Source: Rhizaria sp. SCN 62-66
Taxonomy: Eukaryota; Rhizaria, unplaced
Length of the DNA: 35,602 nucleotides
Reading direction: 5' to 3'
Assembly: GCA_001724265.1 (NCBI GenBank)
Contig: MEDY01000344.1
Coordinates: forward strand, 1-35,602
The position numbers were made by a program, and so were the translations under genes. The notes below the pieces were generated by a model that saw only the letters and a program-made list of their open reading frames with translations, ran no database searches and had not been told where the DNA came from. Shown here one piece after another: positions 8,195-18,600 of this stretch; within the stretch, counting starts at the first letter, position 1; every line of letters starts with the position of its first letter.

Positions 8195-11100
8195 ATGGCA
8201 TCTTTGTACAGTCGCAAGACTGCCCGCCAACCAAGCTCCCCGCCTCCACCGACCACCGCAGCTCATGTTCCAACGCAACAAGCCCCGCCAGCAGCGCCAA
8301 CTGCTGACTTATGCATCTTCTGCTCTGAAGAGTGGCGCTCACTCGAGACGTACGGTGTGAAGGAGGAGGCCGCGTACCGAGCCTCCCTCGCAGCACCTGC
8401 CCATAGCACCATCGCCTCCACCGAGACGCAGGCAGCGCCCACCGCGGCCACCGCAGTCCCCGCCCTGACTGCAGCTGACGCGGTCCAGAGTCCCGTCTGC
8501 GAGTGCGCGCACTGCTTTTAGCGCCGGTGTGCAGTGGCCACCCCATGGGTTTTCTTCTTCACCCAGGCTCCCGCACTCGCGTTCGCGGACTCCTGGCGCG
8601 ACTGGCTGCTGGGCCGCGCTTTCACACTGCCGGACGGAAACACAGCGCCCGCGCTGGAGCGTGACGGTGGGCACGTTCCCAAACACAGCCCTCTTGCGCT
8701 GCTAGTGAGTGCTGATCCAGCATCAGTGTTGGAGCTCGCATCTGCCCCGAGCCCCGTCGCCTCGTCTTTGCCTGCAACAGCTTCATCAGCCAACACTGCA
8801 GCCTCGAGCGCAAAGACACCGGGTGCCGTCAATGCCGGCGTTTCCGAAGGTGTTGCCGCGCCGGAACCCGCTGCCTTTGGTGCCGCCGCTGTTGACGTCA
8901 AAGCACAGTACCTGTCGACCGCGACCGCAGCCTCAGTTGCGGATGCTGAACGCGCGCGCGCTGCAGCAGCAGCCACGAACCCAAACGCTCCTGCACACGC
9001 TGCGACAACAGCGCCAGCAGAGATTCTGACTGTGCGCCTGGCGTCCGCCGCGACTGCCGCCCCCGCCGCGCTCGGCTCGGCGGCGTGTGTCGTTTACACC
9101 GGCCCCGCTGCTGTGTCGCCGCTAGCCCACCGAGGCCGCGCGCACGACCTCTTCGCGGCCCGGCTGCGCGGCGCGCCCGTGCCGACCGCCGCCGCGCTTG
9201 CCGCGGACGCCGCGACCGACGCCGGGCGCGTGCGAGACGCTGCGGCGCGCTTCCCGCACAGTACTCACACGCACACTCACTCTCGCAAGTGCATTCACGT
9301 TGACGCTGGCACTGCCGAGAGTAAGCAGCGCCGGGCTGCCTGGGTGCTGCGCGCCACTGCTGCTCTCGTCCTGCCGCGAGTGTGGGCGTTTGAGCACGGC
9401 GCCGCGGGGAAGCGCGTTTACGTGGTGGCGTCACTGGGCGCGTTTGTGCGGCGGTTTGTGCATATGAAGCCGGAGCATGCGGCGTATTATGAGGTGGTCC
9501 GTGCGGGGGCGCCGGTGAGGCCGTATCTCGATATCGAGCTGACGTGCGATGATCAAAGTAACACATATATCACCAACAACGACCACGCCCAGCTAGCCAA
9601 CAACAGCGCTGACGGTGGCGACCAGTCAGGAAGCAGTGCTCCCGTCTACGGTAGTTCGGATAATAGCTCGAGCTCCGCTTCTGCCACTGCGGTTGACGCC
9701 CCTTTTGCGTTTCCGCCTCCCGTTGCAGTTGTGCGCGTGCTGTTGCAACGCGTATGGCTGCATCTGCTGCTTTTGCGCGGCGTCACGTTTGCGTTTCAAC
9801 CCGACTGTGACCGCAGCATCTCAGGCACCGATGAGAGTCAAGTTCACAAGAAGCGCCTGCTGTGCAAGACTCACGCGCCGTTTGCTACCCGTGCTGGCGC
9901 AGCTGTCAGCGACTTGGACGCGACGATCCGCGGACGCAAGCTCTCCCGACACGTGGTGTTGTCGCTGCCGGACGACGCGCGCATTGCAGCCGCGTCGCGC
10001 ACGCCGCTTTCTCCAATTGCGAGCCGCGAACAGCAGTCCAAGCAAACCGCGGATACTGCCACTACCGCTGGGACCAAGGGCGCCGCAGTTAACGGGGACT
10101 GGGAGCTCGTCGCGACCACGGCCACTGAGAGCGAAGATGCCGCAGTCAACCGTGACGGTAAACACGCCGCGACCCCTGACCTGTGGGGGGACTTGGGGGA
10201 CTGGATGCGCGCACTCCACAACGCAGTGCGCTTTGAGGCTGAACAAGCGCCACCGCACACAGCACCGTTAGCTGTTGATACAACTGCATGTAACAACTTC
10301 CGATGTGCCGCTCCTAAATCAGGACACGCGGGACGTTGTGGCGGGCTGTGTCTCGACTGGGCCCGACTCTGTGACCGCGCTTGCGACGGTGAGCGCGATA
10401 TGAGCGCTAATGAGCACAAACAGAGTCACTCTGGTGAATTCAGGGCTAGCGACCGCAAGTTCATGTTTAGTGACCGTGAGCGCGGAGGTGCATGGCCTCT
10501 GTGTGCGCTTGGGGGAATCTTGCGCTCACGTGCGCTTCCGTGCCCAGGTCTCGCACCAAGTCAATCGGGGCTTGCAACATGCTCTAGGTCAGCAGATGCA
10601 CAATCAGAGCATCCTTCGCAGTCACGTGTGCCGTGTGTTCGATGTGATAACGACCCGCTGATCTCTCTGCCTTCACTGCACACACCGCCTCGTTCGCAGT
10701 CGAATCGCGCTGACACGGACGCGTTTGATCACTCTTCTGAGTCGACGACTGTGACCCGCCTGTCGACTGCCGTCGCCGCGTTCGCGCGCTCGCTATGTCA
10801 CGCACACCGACACGGCCCCTTGATCTCAGCCACAGCGCTGCGATCTACCTTTGCACCCAACACTGCAGAGGCGAACAATACTCCATACTCAGTCAACTCA
10901 GACTCCCCATTGAACGGTACCACTACGAGTGAGTCGGTGAGCGCGCTCGGCGCGTGGGCGGTCGACACAGGTGTTTACACTCGGAATCGCTGTTTCCGGC
11001 TTCTTGGAGCTGCAAAGCGCGGCCGCGCGGCGCACCCACTCGATGTGGCTCCGGCGTGTGCTGAAGCGACCGCTGATGTCGACGTCGCAGCATCACAGGT

Positions 11101-12679
11101 GCAAGGCGCGTCTGACAACGAGGACTCTGAAAGCATTGCAACCGCTGGCGACTCAAAGCGTGTTCGTATTGCTCAGACCCCCCCAAAAATAGTGTCAGAA
11201 GTAAAGCCGCCTAGATGTGAGTGGTCGCGTGCGTACCCCGGGCTGATGGCTCTGACACCAGCACACGTGTCAGCCTCCGTTGCCGTCACTGGTTTTGACG
11301 TCGATGCGTTTTACGCGTCGCTCGTTTCAGTGGAACCACCGTTGCTGCCGACGCCGCCACCACGCGCAACCGCCAGGGATCGTCTTGCAGCTGCAGAAGC
11401 CAGTGCGACCGCTAGAAAGGCAGCGACGCAGTTGAATGGTGTGGTTACCTTGCCACCAGTGAACAAAACATCATCGACAGTGGCGGCCATGATAAACCCA
11501 ACGCTGCCGCCGCTTCCTCGGCTGCAACTGCTGTGCTCCTTAGCATCTTGCAGCAACGAGCAAGCTTTTTCGACAGGTGCGGCTGCGTTGGCTGCTATTC
11601 CGGTGCGACCGCCCCCGAGTTCATTGGCGTATGTGTTCTGTGGCGATAGTCACACGTATACAGAAAGCGGTGACGGTGCCTCCTTTTTAGTGGATGCTGG
11701 AGCAGCATTGGCGTTGCCGACACTGCTGTTAGGCGATGTCACGAATACCGGTCACTATAGTACTGACGGTTTCTGGTCTCATGCTAGCGCACAGAGCCAT
11801 GACAACCAGAATGATGCCACTCTGGCAACAGACAGCAATTCAAGTTTGAGTGAAACTGGGACGCGCACGACTACGACTACAACAGTATTTTCCAGCACAG
11901 ACGTCGCATCCCCGCGTGTGTGGCCGCTGTATCGCGCAGCATTAGTTGCCGCCGACACTGCACTGTGCCGCGCTCTGCCTGTCGTTGCGAGCCTTGTAGT
12001 CGCACAACAACAGCAACAGCAGCACGCTCGCAGTCCTCTGTCAAACTCGGCTTTTAGCGACACGCACAGTCCATTTGCCGCTGGGGCGCGTTTTTTCCCT
12101 GGCACGTCCCCTGTGCCCGCCGCCGAGGCGATGCTTTTGCGGCACCTGCGCTGGGAGCGCGCGCACCTCACGGGTACGCACACGGGTACTCGCAGCACTC
12201 CCACGAGTTCCGGGTCCGTGACGTTGTCGCAATGGGGCGCCGGCCGTCTCTGCGCCGCCCCCACCACCAACACACCCGCGGCCAGAAAGGCGTCGCCAGC
12301 CTCCGCAGCGCCAGCGCTCAGCGGCGCAACCGCCGCGACCGCGACTGTCGGGTGGGCAGATACTGCGGCGGCAGCGACTGTGGTGGTGCGCAGTGTAGAG
12401 GTGGAGTTTGTCGCGCGCGGCGCTGTGTGCTGGCATAAACGCGCACCACACCGGGCCAACGCCACTGTGCACGCACTGCGGATTGACTTTGCGCCTTTAT
12501 CGCACAGGAGCGGCAACAGTAGTGACAACAGCGGTGCAAGTGCGGTTGCAGCAGTGACCATGGGCTCAGTGACTTCGGTGACGACAGTGCAGCGGTGCTT
12601 TGATCCGGAGTGCAGGGGATTTACGGGGCCAGAAGTGCGACTAGACAACTTTGATTACGACAAGCCCTTGCTTTTGTGA
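8195..12679 (+). CDS. PrimPol-like primase-polymerase with large insertions and one in-frame TAG
   Basis: PrimPol is an archaeo-eukaryotic primase that reprimes stalled replication forks in nucleus and mitochondria. Visible signatures are PYLDIEL with the metal-binding pair D446/E448 (motif I), KLSRHVVL with S584 and H586 (motif II), and AVDTGVYTRNRCFRLL with D924 (motif III). A C-terminal zinc motif, C1412-x6-H1419 then C1468-x4-C1473 (QRCFDPECRGF), has the same spacing as human PrimPol. The protein is 1494 residues against about 560 in human; the excess is Ala/Ser/Thr-rich insertions between motifs. The N-terminal 108 residues, up to a TAG at codon 109, hold a CxxC (C40/C43) and a CxCxxC cluster (C102, C104, C107), with another Cys right after the TAG. 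The start is ATG 8195, since the frame downstream of the TAG would otherwise open only with GTG at 8534. It ends in TGA. Confidence 0.85.
8519..8521 (+). other. In-frame TAG in the PrimPol N-terminus
   Basis: The frame from ATG 8195 runs through this TAG into the PrimPol body with no shift. A cysteine cluster spans it (CECAHCF before, RRC after). The downstream part has no nearby ATG in frame, which fits continuous translation. Confidence 0.65.
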
Positions 12680-12843
12680 TCTCCCTATCCGTCACATCTT
12701 CGCGAGCAGTCTCGGTACCCGACTTACTCGAATCGTCGACGGAGACGACGGACGACGTGCGCCCGTCGCCCCCTCCAATTGCATTAAGCCAATTTCCAGC
12801 ACGCATCCATACGTGCATTTGATACCCGTTCTATCTGTCGTAT

Positions 12844-12849
12844 AATAAA
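12844..12849 (+). terminator. Candidate poly(A) signal of PrimPol
   Basis: AATAAA lies 165 bp after the PrimPol TGA. Assignment is by sequence and position. Confidence 0.35.
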
Positions 12850-13029
12850 TAGAAGTGCCGTTCTAAAACATCCTTTATTGTGTGGTGTTCGTGTATCTAT
12901 GAGACTTAAACATTGGTTCGCGCAGGTGGTGCCCGAAGATCCGGCAGCCAGACTCCAGCTTCGTTTGATGCTATCTCATCTGTACAAATGCAGTCATTGG
13001 TGGGCGCGCAACTTATTATGTGAGGGTGC

Positions 13030-13038
13030 TATATAAAG
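13030..13038 (+). promoter_or_regulatory. TATA-like box TATATAAAG
   Basis: This is a good match to a metazoan-type TATA box, 71 bp before the 9-bp inverted repeat. No coding start is nearby. Its role is unknown. Confidence 0.25.
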
Positions 13039-13108
13039 ACTTGGAGTCGTTGTTTGCAATCTTGATGTTGTCACACAATCACGTCGTTTTCATGGGATTT
13101 ACTTGCGG

Positions 13109-13154
13109 TCGTTGGTGCCTGCTTCTGCAGCGTGCTCCTTCCAGTCACCAACGA
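13109..13154. repeat. Perfect 9-bp inverted repeat (hairpin)
   Basis: TCGTTGGTG at 13109-13117 pairs with CACCAACGA at 13146-13154 across a 28-nt loop. It could form a stem in RNA, possibly a small structured transcript, but chance occurrence is not excluded. Confidence 0.3.
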
Positions 13155-13363
13155 GTCGTTTAAGACTTTTTATCAAGACATCAAGGATTGTAAACGCGTT
13201 AATCCACTATAGCTTGACAGTTCATATATTTTTGTTGTATAGTCAGTCGATTTTATTTACTGAATAACTCGTAAATTGGAATATCCCGTGTCAGTCCGTC
13301 ATGACTGGGAGCAACACAATGGGAGCAACTGAAGCTGAATTTACCTAACCTATTTGAGAGAGA

Positions 13364-13373
13364 TAATCGTCAA
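13364..13373 (+). promoter_or_regulatory. Variant upstream element TAATCGTCAA
   Basis: One base differs from TGATCGTCAA. It lies about 163 bp before the ATG at 13536. Confidence 0.3.
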
Positions 13374-13535
13374 AAGACAGATTCGCTACTGTTTTACAAC
13401 ACCAAGCATGTGTGCAACTATAATAATTTATTTGTGCCTTCTAGAATATGAGTTAAAGACTCCAACCAGTTGATATGCACAACCCGATCCACGTGGGTTT
13501 AGATCTCATCCTCCGCTCACCCCTCCACGCCCCAT

Positions 13536-15059
13536 ATGTCTTCTCACGACAATATTCTATCTAATAACTCCTATGACACGATTTTCATGTCGCGCATCTT
13601 GCTTTATCAGATGCGTCTTTTGGCGTCCGCGCTTGTCGTCGCGCTGGCTGCAGTGCTAACTGGCGCGTTGCTCCTTTTATCGACGCCGCGTGCGTCGATT
13701 CCCGCCCACCTCCTGCATCACCCTCTGATCTACACTGAGAACTTCATCCCGCCCGCCGTGGGCGCCGAACTACTCGAGCTCATTAAGACCATGCGCGTGT
13801 TCCCGACTAACGCCGCGGACACCCAGTTCTACCGCACCCTCCGCGAGGACATTGGCGAGGCCGTCCCGCTCACTCCCACAGCCCCTAACTCTACCGGCGC
13901 CGTGGCTGCCTCGGGCGCTAGCGGCCGCTGCGAGCACCCGTTCCTGATCCCCAACAAGAACCGCACCGCGTGCGTCCTTCCGGGTCGCGTCGACGTCGCA
14001 CGCCACTTCATCACCACTGGCGGCCCCGACGGCGTCAAGGAGAGTTACTCACGTCTGCTTTCGCGCGTGCAGTCGTTCGGCCGCTACATGTTCGATCTGG
14101 ACCAGTACCCCGTCGTGCAAGCGCTCTTTGCCTCCGAGTCGTTCAAGCGCTCGGCGCAGGGCGTGTGCCCGGTCGGCAAGCGGTACTTGGACCCGTTCCA
14201 GTTCAACTTTATCATGCAAGTTCCCGGTCAAACGGTCGCGATGCACATTGACGCGCCGTACTTTTGGGGTGCGACGCGCTTCGAGTTTCCGCAGTGGCTG
14301 CTGGCCGTTATGGTCTTCTCGGGGCTGTTCCAGGACCGGTTTGTGGACCAGGTGCAGATCGTCGGATATTTGCACCAGTGGCAGCCGTCGCCGGAGCGTC
14401 AGGGAGAGTTCGTCTACTGGGACACCGAGGCTGACGTGCCGCTCAAAGAAAGCCCCGTCCCGCTGGCCGGGTCCGCGGTTGACGGCAGCAAGCTCGTCCA
14501 CGCAGCGGCCGTGTACCGCCCAGCCGACGCGCCCCCGCGCATGGACAAGAGCAAGGGCGCTGAGCTCCGCTACCGCGGCTCCAGCAAGGGCGGTGACAAC
14601 AAGAGAGTGGGGAGCGACGATGTATGGGATTTGATGGAGGGCGAGCGGCGTCTGGCGTCGTACTCGACGGACGACCTGCGTATCACGATCGTGTACCGTG
14701 CGCGCTGCTTCAAGGATGCCGCCGAGGCCGAGCGTTTCAGGAAGCTGCCACAGGAGGATGCGATGTCGCTCGAGTTTGTGCTTAGTAAGCTGCTCGACGA
14801 GCTTATCCGCCGCGGCGCAGTCACTGAGGCGGACAAGCAATACTACCTGACGGGCTCGCGCGGCAGTAAGCCTGCCGCGGCGGCGAGTGCGTTGAGTGAG
14901 GCCCGGCTTGAGCTCGCGGTGAAGTTGCTGGAAGAGTACGTCAAGTACCCGCTGGCAACGGCCGACAAAGCCTTGATTCCGTACAACTACTGCGCGCTGG
15001 GCCAGCTGTATCCCGCGCTGAGCCCCGTCATCGCGCTGCTTTGTCCTGCATCGGACTAA
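13536..15059 (+). CDS. Membrane-anchored 2OG-Fe(II) dioxygenase-like protein
   Basis: The 507-residue protein has an N-terminal hydrophobic helix (about residues 27-50) with few charges, which suggests a type II membrane protein of the secretory system. The catalytic-looking part has an HxD in AMHIDAPYF (H237, D239), a distal candidate His in KLVHAAAVYRP (H322), and a candidate 2-oxoglutarate-binding Arg in LRITIVYRARC (R382 or R388). Together they match the iron- and 2-oxoglutarate-binding layout of the dioxygenase superfamily. Several luminal cysteines are present. The substrate cannot be told. Codon 1 is the ATG at 13536; ATGs at 13587 and 13611 would also retain the anchor. It ends in TAA, with AATAAA at 15135-15140. 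The family call rests on motif order and spacing only, so an unrelated cupin-like fold remains possible. Confidence 0.55.
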   Translation: MSSHDNILSNNSYDTIFMSRILLYQMRLLASALVVALAAVLTGALLLLSTPRASIPAHLLHHPLIYTENFIPPAVGAELLELIKTMRVFPTNAADTQFYRTLREDIGEAVPLTPTAPNSTGAVAASGASGRCEHPFLIPNKNRTACVLPGRVDVARHFITTGGPDGVKESYSRLLSRVQSFGRYMFDLDQYPVVQALFASESFKRSAQGVCPVGKRYLDPFQFNFIMQVPGQTVAMHIDAPYFWGATRFEFPQWLLAVMVFSGLFQDRFVDQVQIVGYLHQWQPSPERQGEFVYWDTEADVPLKESPVPLAGSAVDGSKLVHAAAVYRPADAPPRMDKSKGAELRYRGSSKGGDNKRVGSDDVWDLMEGERRLASYSTDDLRITIVYRARCFKDAAEAERFRKLPQEDAMSLEFVLSKLLDELIRRGAVTEADKQYYLTGSRGSKPAAAASALSEARLELAVKLLEEYVKYPLATADKALIPYNYCALGQLYPALSPVIALLCPASD

Positions 15060-15639
15060 GATCCAACGGCAGCAGGAAGAGAGATTTTGACTTTGACGAC
15101 CAATTTTATCTGTGACCTCGTCACAAATCACTTAAATAAACTCACTATAGAATTAACAGCAACGTTTGGTTGTGAATTTTGTTGCTATAATATATTAATA
15201 TAGCAATATCACACAGATATCGTCGCAAAACGCTTGCTGAGCCCCCTTTTCCAGTCAAAACGGTTCGCAAAGTCGCCGGTTCAGAACGGTTCACCACCGG
15301 ATTTATCAATGTCTGTAGAGAGTGACCATTAACGCATATAGTGCTTCTAATAATGCAGCCGTAGTGTTTGTACACTCTTTTATGTTATATTTTGCATGCG
15401 AGTGTTGAAGACCAATTCGCACGCCACTATGACTCATTTAGTTTCCCCCAACGAGCCACTCTCATTTGCCCACCTTCACGTACTGATTTCGCACCCTCCT
15501 GTAATATAGAACAAATACCCACCTTGTTGGACGTTACCATCACGTACAAGGGACTTGACAGAATACTGAAGTCACTGCATTCTGCGCCTGTGCGCCCGCT
15601 GTCGCGCTTCTGCACGCTGTCTTTCCCCGCTGCTCCCTA
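15060..15639. other. Intergenic spacer before the DHHC gene
   Basis: This 580-bp AT-rich stretch carries an AATAAA at 15135-15140 soon after the dioxygenase stop. I see no RNA gene or convincing ORF. A TGA at 15556-15558 closes the frame upstream of the next gene, supporting its ATG at 15640. Confidence 0.5.
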
Positions 15640-18600
15640 ATGTCCTTCTCCTCCCGTCGTGGGTTGCCGCGCCAGAGCGACCCTTCGCTGAGCATCGACG
15701 CCCGCAGCGCCAACACCAGTGCAGACAGCGTTGCGCGCTACTTGGAGGAGATTAACCGACGCAACAACCGCGGAGCTTCACCTTCTCGCGGCTCCTCGCC
15801 GGCAGTCTCCGCCGCCTCTGGCACCGCGACCCCCACGCCGTTCAACCACAACAACAGCGCGGCTGGCGCTGGTGCTGCTGCTCCCGCGGCTGCCGGTGGC
15901 GACGCGGGGACGACGCGGTCCGTTACAGCGTCCGGCAGCGACGCGTTCTACGCCGGGGCCCCGCTCGCCGACACGTCTTTCTACTACGCCAGCGGCCACC
16001 CGCAGCGCCCCAGCGTCAGCGCCAGCGTCAGCGCCAGCGTCAGTAGCGCGAGCACGAGCACGGGAGCGGCGTCGGTGACGTTCGGCGCCGGCCAGGTGGC
16101 GAACTACACGCCGCGCCACTCGCGCGCGGGATACGGCGGCGGGGCAAGCGCCGGTGCCAGTCCACACCGCGGCTCTGCTTTGAGCCTCCACGGTCACGGT
16201 GCCGCCAGTCATCCCCCTAGTCGCTCCCCCGGTCCGGGCCACGGCCAGCTTGGCCACTACGGCGCCGGCGGTGCGACGACTCTGGACCTCCACGGCCAAA
16301 GCACGGCGCCGCCGACCGTGCCAGGCTCCCCTGGTCACTTGAATCTCGCCGCACTCGCACAGGCACCCTCCTCTTCGCGGCCGTCGTCAACCGCGTCGTC
16401 ACTGGCCGACGGCTCATCCTCCACAAACGCTGTGACCGCTGCAACAGCAGCCAGCCGCTCTTCTGGGGCGACTGGAGTAGCGGCGGCGGCGACGGCGGCG
16501 GTGTTGTTGACGGCAAGGGATGCGTGTGCGCAGGCGCAGGCGCTAGCGTTGACCGATAGCGACTACGGCGCTGCTGAGGCCGCCGCGGTCGCCAGCGCTG
16601 CGAGACCACGGTCCACCCGCGCGCTCATTATAGCTGCTGACTCCAACGCCAGCATTCCCGCAGATGGCAACAGCGAATCGAGTGGATCGGCTGCTGGAGC
16701 TGTCGAGAAACACACTGATGTGAACAAGCATCAGTCGCCGCAGTGGCAACAGCAGCAGCAGCTTTCGCAGCTGCGGTATGTGTCCTCCGCGCCTTCTCTC
16801 GGCGCACTTACCGCCGCTACCGCCACCACAAACAGTTCCAGCAGACGCAGCGGCGCGGCGGGTATTGCGCCCGGTGCAGTCGCGGCCGGCCACCGCATTG
16901 ACCTACTCAACCTCGACTCTCCCACCTCGGCCTCTGCGAGTACGTCTGTGAGCAGTAGAGGGCCGGCGCCGACTGTGGTGACCGTGAGCGCAGGCTGGCT
17001 GCGGGGCGCGCGCGACTGGCTTCCCGGCGCGCCTCACGTTGCGCTCCCCTCGCTTGAGTCAATCATCGCGCTACTCCAGCCCGTGGATGACGATGCGGCC
17101 GACTGCGATGCAGACGCCGCCAATCCCGCCACGCACTCTGGCAATAACAACGGCAACGGCGGCGGCGGTGGCGGTGCTAACGCTCTGGTTGCGCTGCCGC
17201 CACTGTCGCCGCTGCTCTGCGTGCCGGGCGGTCCCGTCGCGCGCGGCGACCGCCGTAGCCACGGCTTCCAGCGGCCGCTGCACCCGCGCCAGCTGCTCGT
17301 GTGGGCGCAGATCGCGCTGCTTCTGGTCACGTTTGCCTGGCTGTTCCTCGCGACCGTGCGCGCTGACACACCGCGCATCGTCCTGGGCGTCATCGCAGCA
17401 CCTTTCGTGCTCGCCGGCGTCGTCGCGTTCGTTGTCGTCTCCGTGGCCGACCCCGCGATCGCCGAGCTCGCGCTGGTTCCGGTCCGCGCCGCTGACATCG
17501 CCCGGCTGGACCGCGCGCTCAACGCGTCGGGCGGCTGGGTCCCGCGCCGCGTGCCGGAACTCGTGCACCGTGCGTACCTCGCCCTCCGCGCAGCCGCGAA
17601 ACCCCTCGCGGACAGCGACGGCAGCGACGCCAATGGCGATACCAACACGCACAACAACAGTAACCACAGTAGTGAGGACGTGGTGGCGCGCCGACTGCAG
17701 GATGGGCTCGACGTTACCGGCGCGCCGCTTGTCGGCCGCGGAGGCGTCGTCCTATCCCAGCCAGTCTTCGCCACCGCTGCGCAAACGCAGACCCACGCAG
17801 TCGCCGGCGCTGTGGCGGTCAGCGCGGGCAACACCTCGAGCAGCAGCAGCAACAGCAGCAGCGCTGGCAGCGGTCGCGACTGTGGCCAGTGTAGCGCCGC
17901 GGGCGGCGACTGCGCCCACACCCACACCCGCGCCCACGCGCAGACGCAGGCGCCTGTCAGCATCGGCTGCGAGCTGCAAGGCAACGACGCGGAAGACCCG
18001 GACGCGGTCTCGCTCGGCACCGGTCCACGCCGCGCTCCTCAAAGCGCCGCCGCAGCCGCGCACGCCGCTGCCGCTCGCAGCGATGGCAGCGACGGGATGA
18101 CGATCGCGACGTCGTTCGTGCCCGGTCCAGGCTGCCCGCGCGCTACGGCCCGCGCCCCCGCGTTTTGGTGGCCGCCGGCGCTGCTCGCGGAGGCCGAGCT
18201 GGCCTCTGGCGTTGAGCGTCGCGCGCGCTTCTCGTCTCTGCTGCCTTCGTCGCCACACGGCACAACACTCGGCGCAGCGCATAATGCGGTGCAGCGTGGG
18301 CCTTCAGTCGCCGGTCACGCCGCGGTGAGCTGGCCGCCCGTTCCCGACGCTGCGCGCGCCGCCCCGCGGGCCCGCGTCGCATCGCCACGCGATACTCTCA
18401 ACGCCGCACTGCGCGGGGACGTTACCAACTGTTTTGCGAACGACAAGGTGTCGGGGCTCGGTGTGGTCGTGCTCACGATCACCGCTGACGAGCGTGAGCT
18501 GCCGCCACCCGCTGACACCATAAACGCAAGTAGCCCGAATGTAAATGCTGCTGTGGGCTCCACAGGGCTCGCGGCCGCTCCGAGCGCGAATGCGAGTGTG

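Larger units (their letters stand above)
12680..13535. other. 856-bp intergenic region with poly(A)-signal, TATA-like box and hairpin
   Basis: The spacer holds an AATAAA at 12844-12849 (likely PrimPol poly(A) signal), a TATATAAAG at 13030-13038, an inverted repeat at 13109-13154 and a TAATCGTCAA at 13364-13373. No tRNA or convincing ORF is visible. The TATA-like box lies 500 bp before the next gene, so it may serve an unseen short transcript. Confidence 0.5.

Noticed and set aside
8534-8536. GTG as the PrimPol start codon
   Set aside because: Nuclear genes rarely start with GTG, and the frame continues upstream through TAG to an ATG at 8195.
14049-15131. 360-codon minus-strand frame
   Set aside because: It is antisense to the dioxygenase-like gene; no motifs are visible.
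15241-15310. tRNA-like TTC box (GGTTCAGAACGG, GGTTCACCACC)
   Set aside because: No matching acceptor stem or A-box could be found around it.
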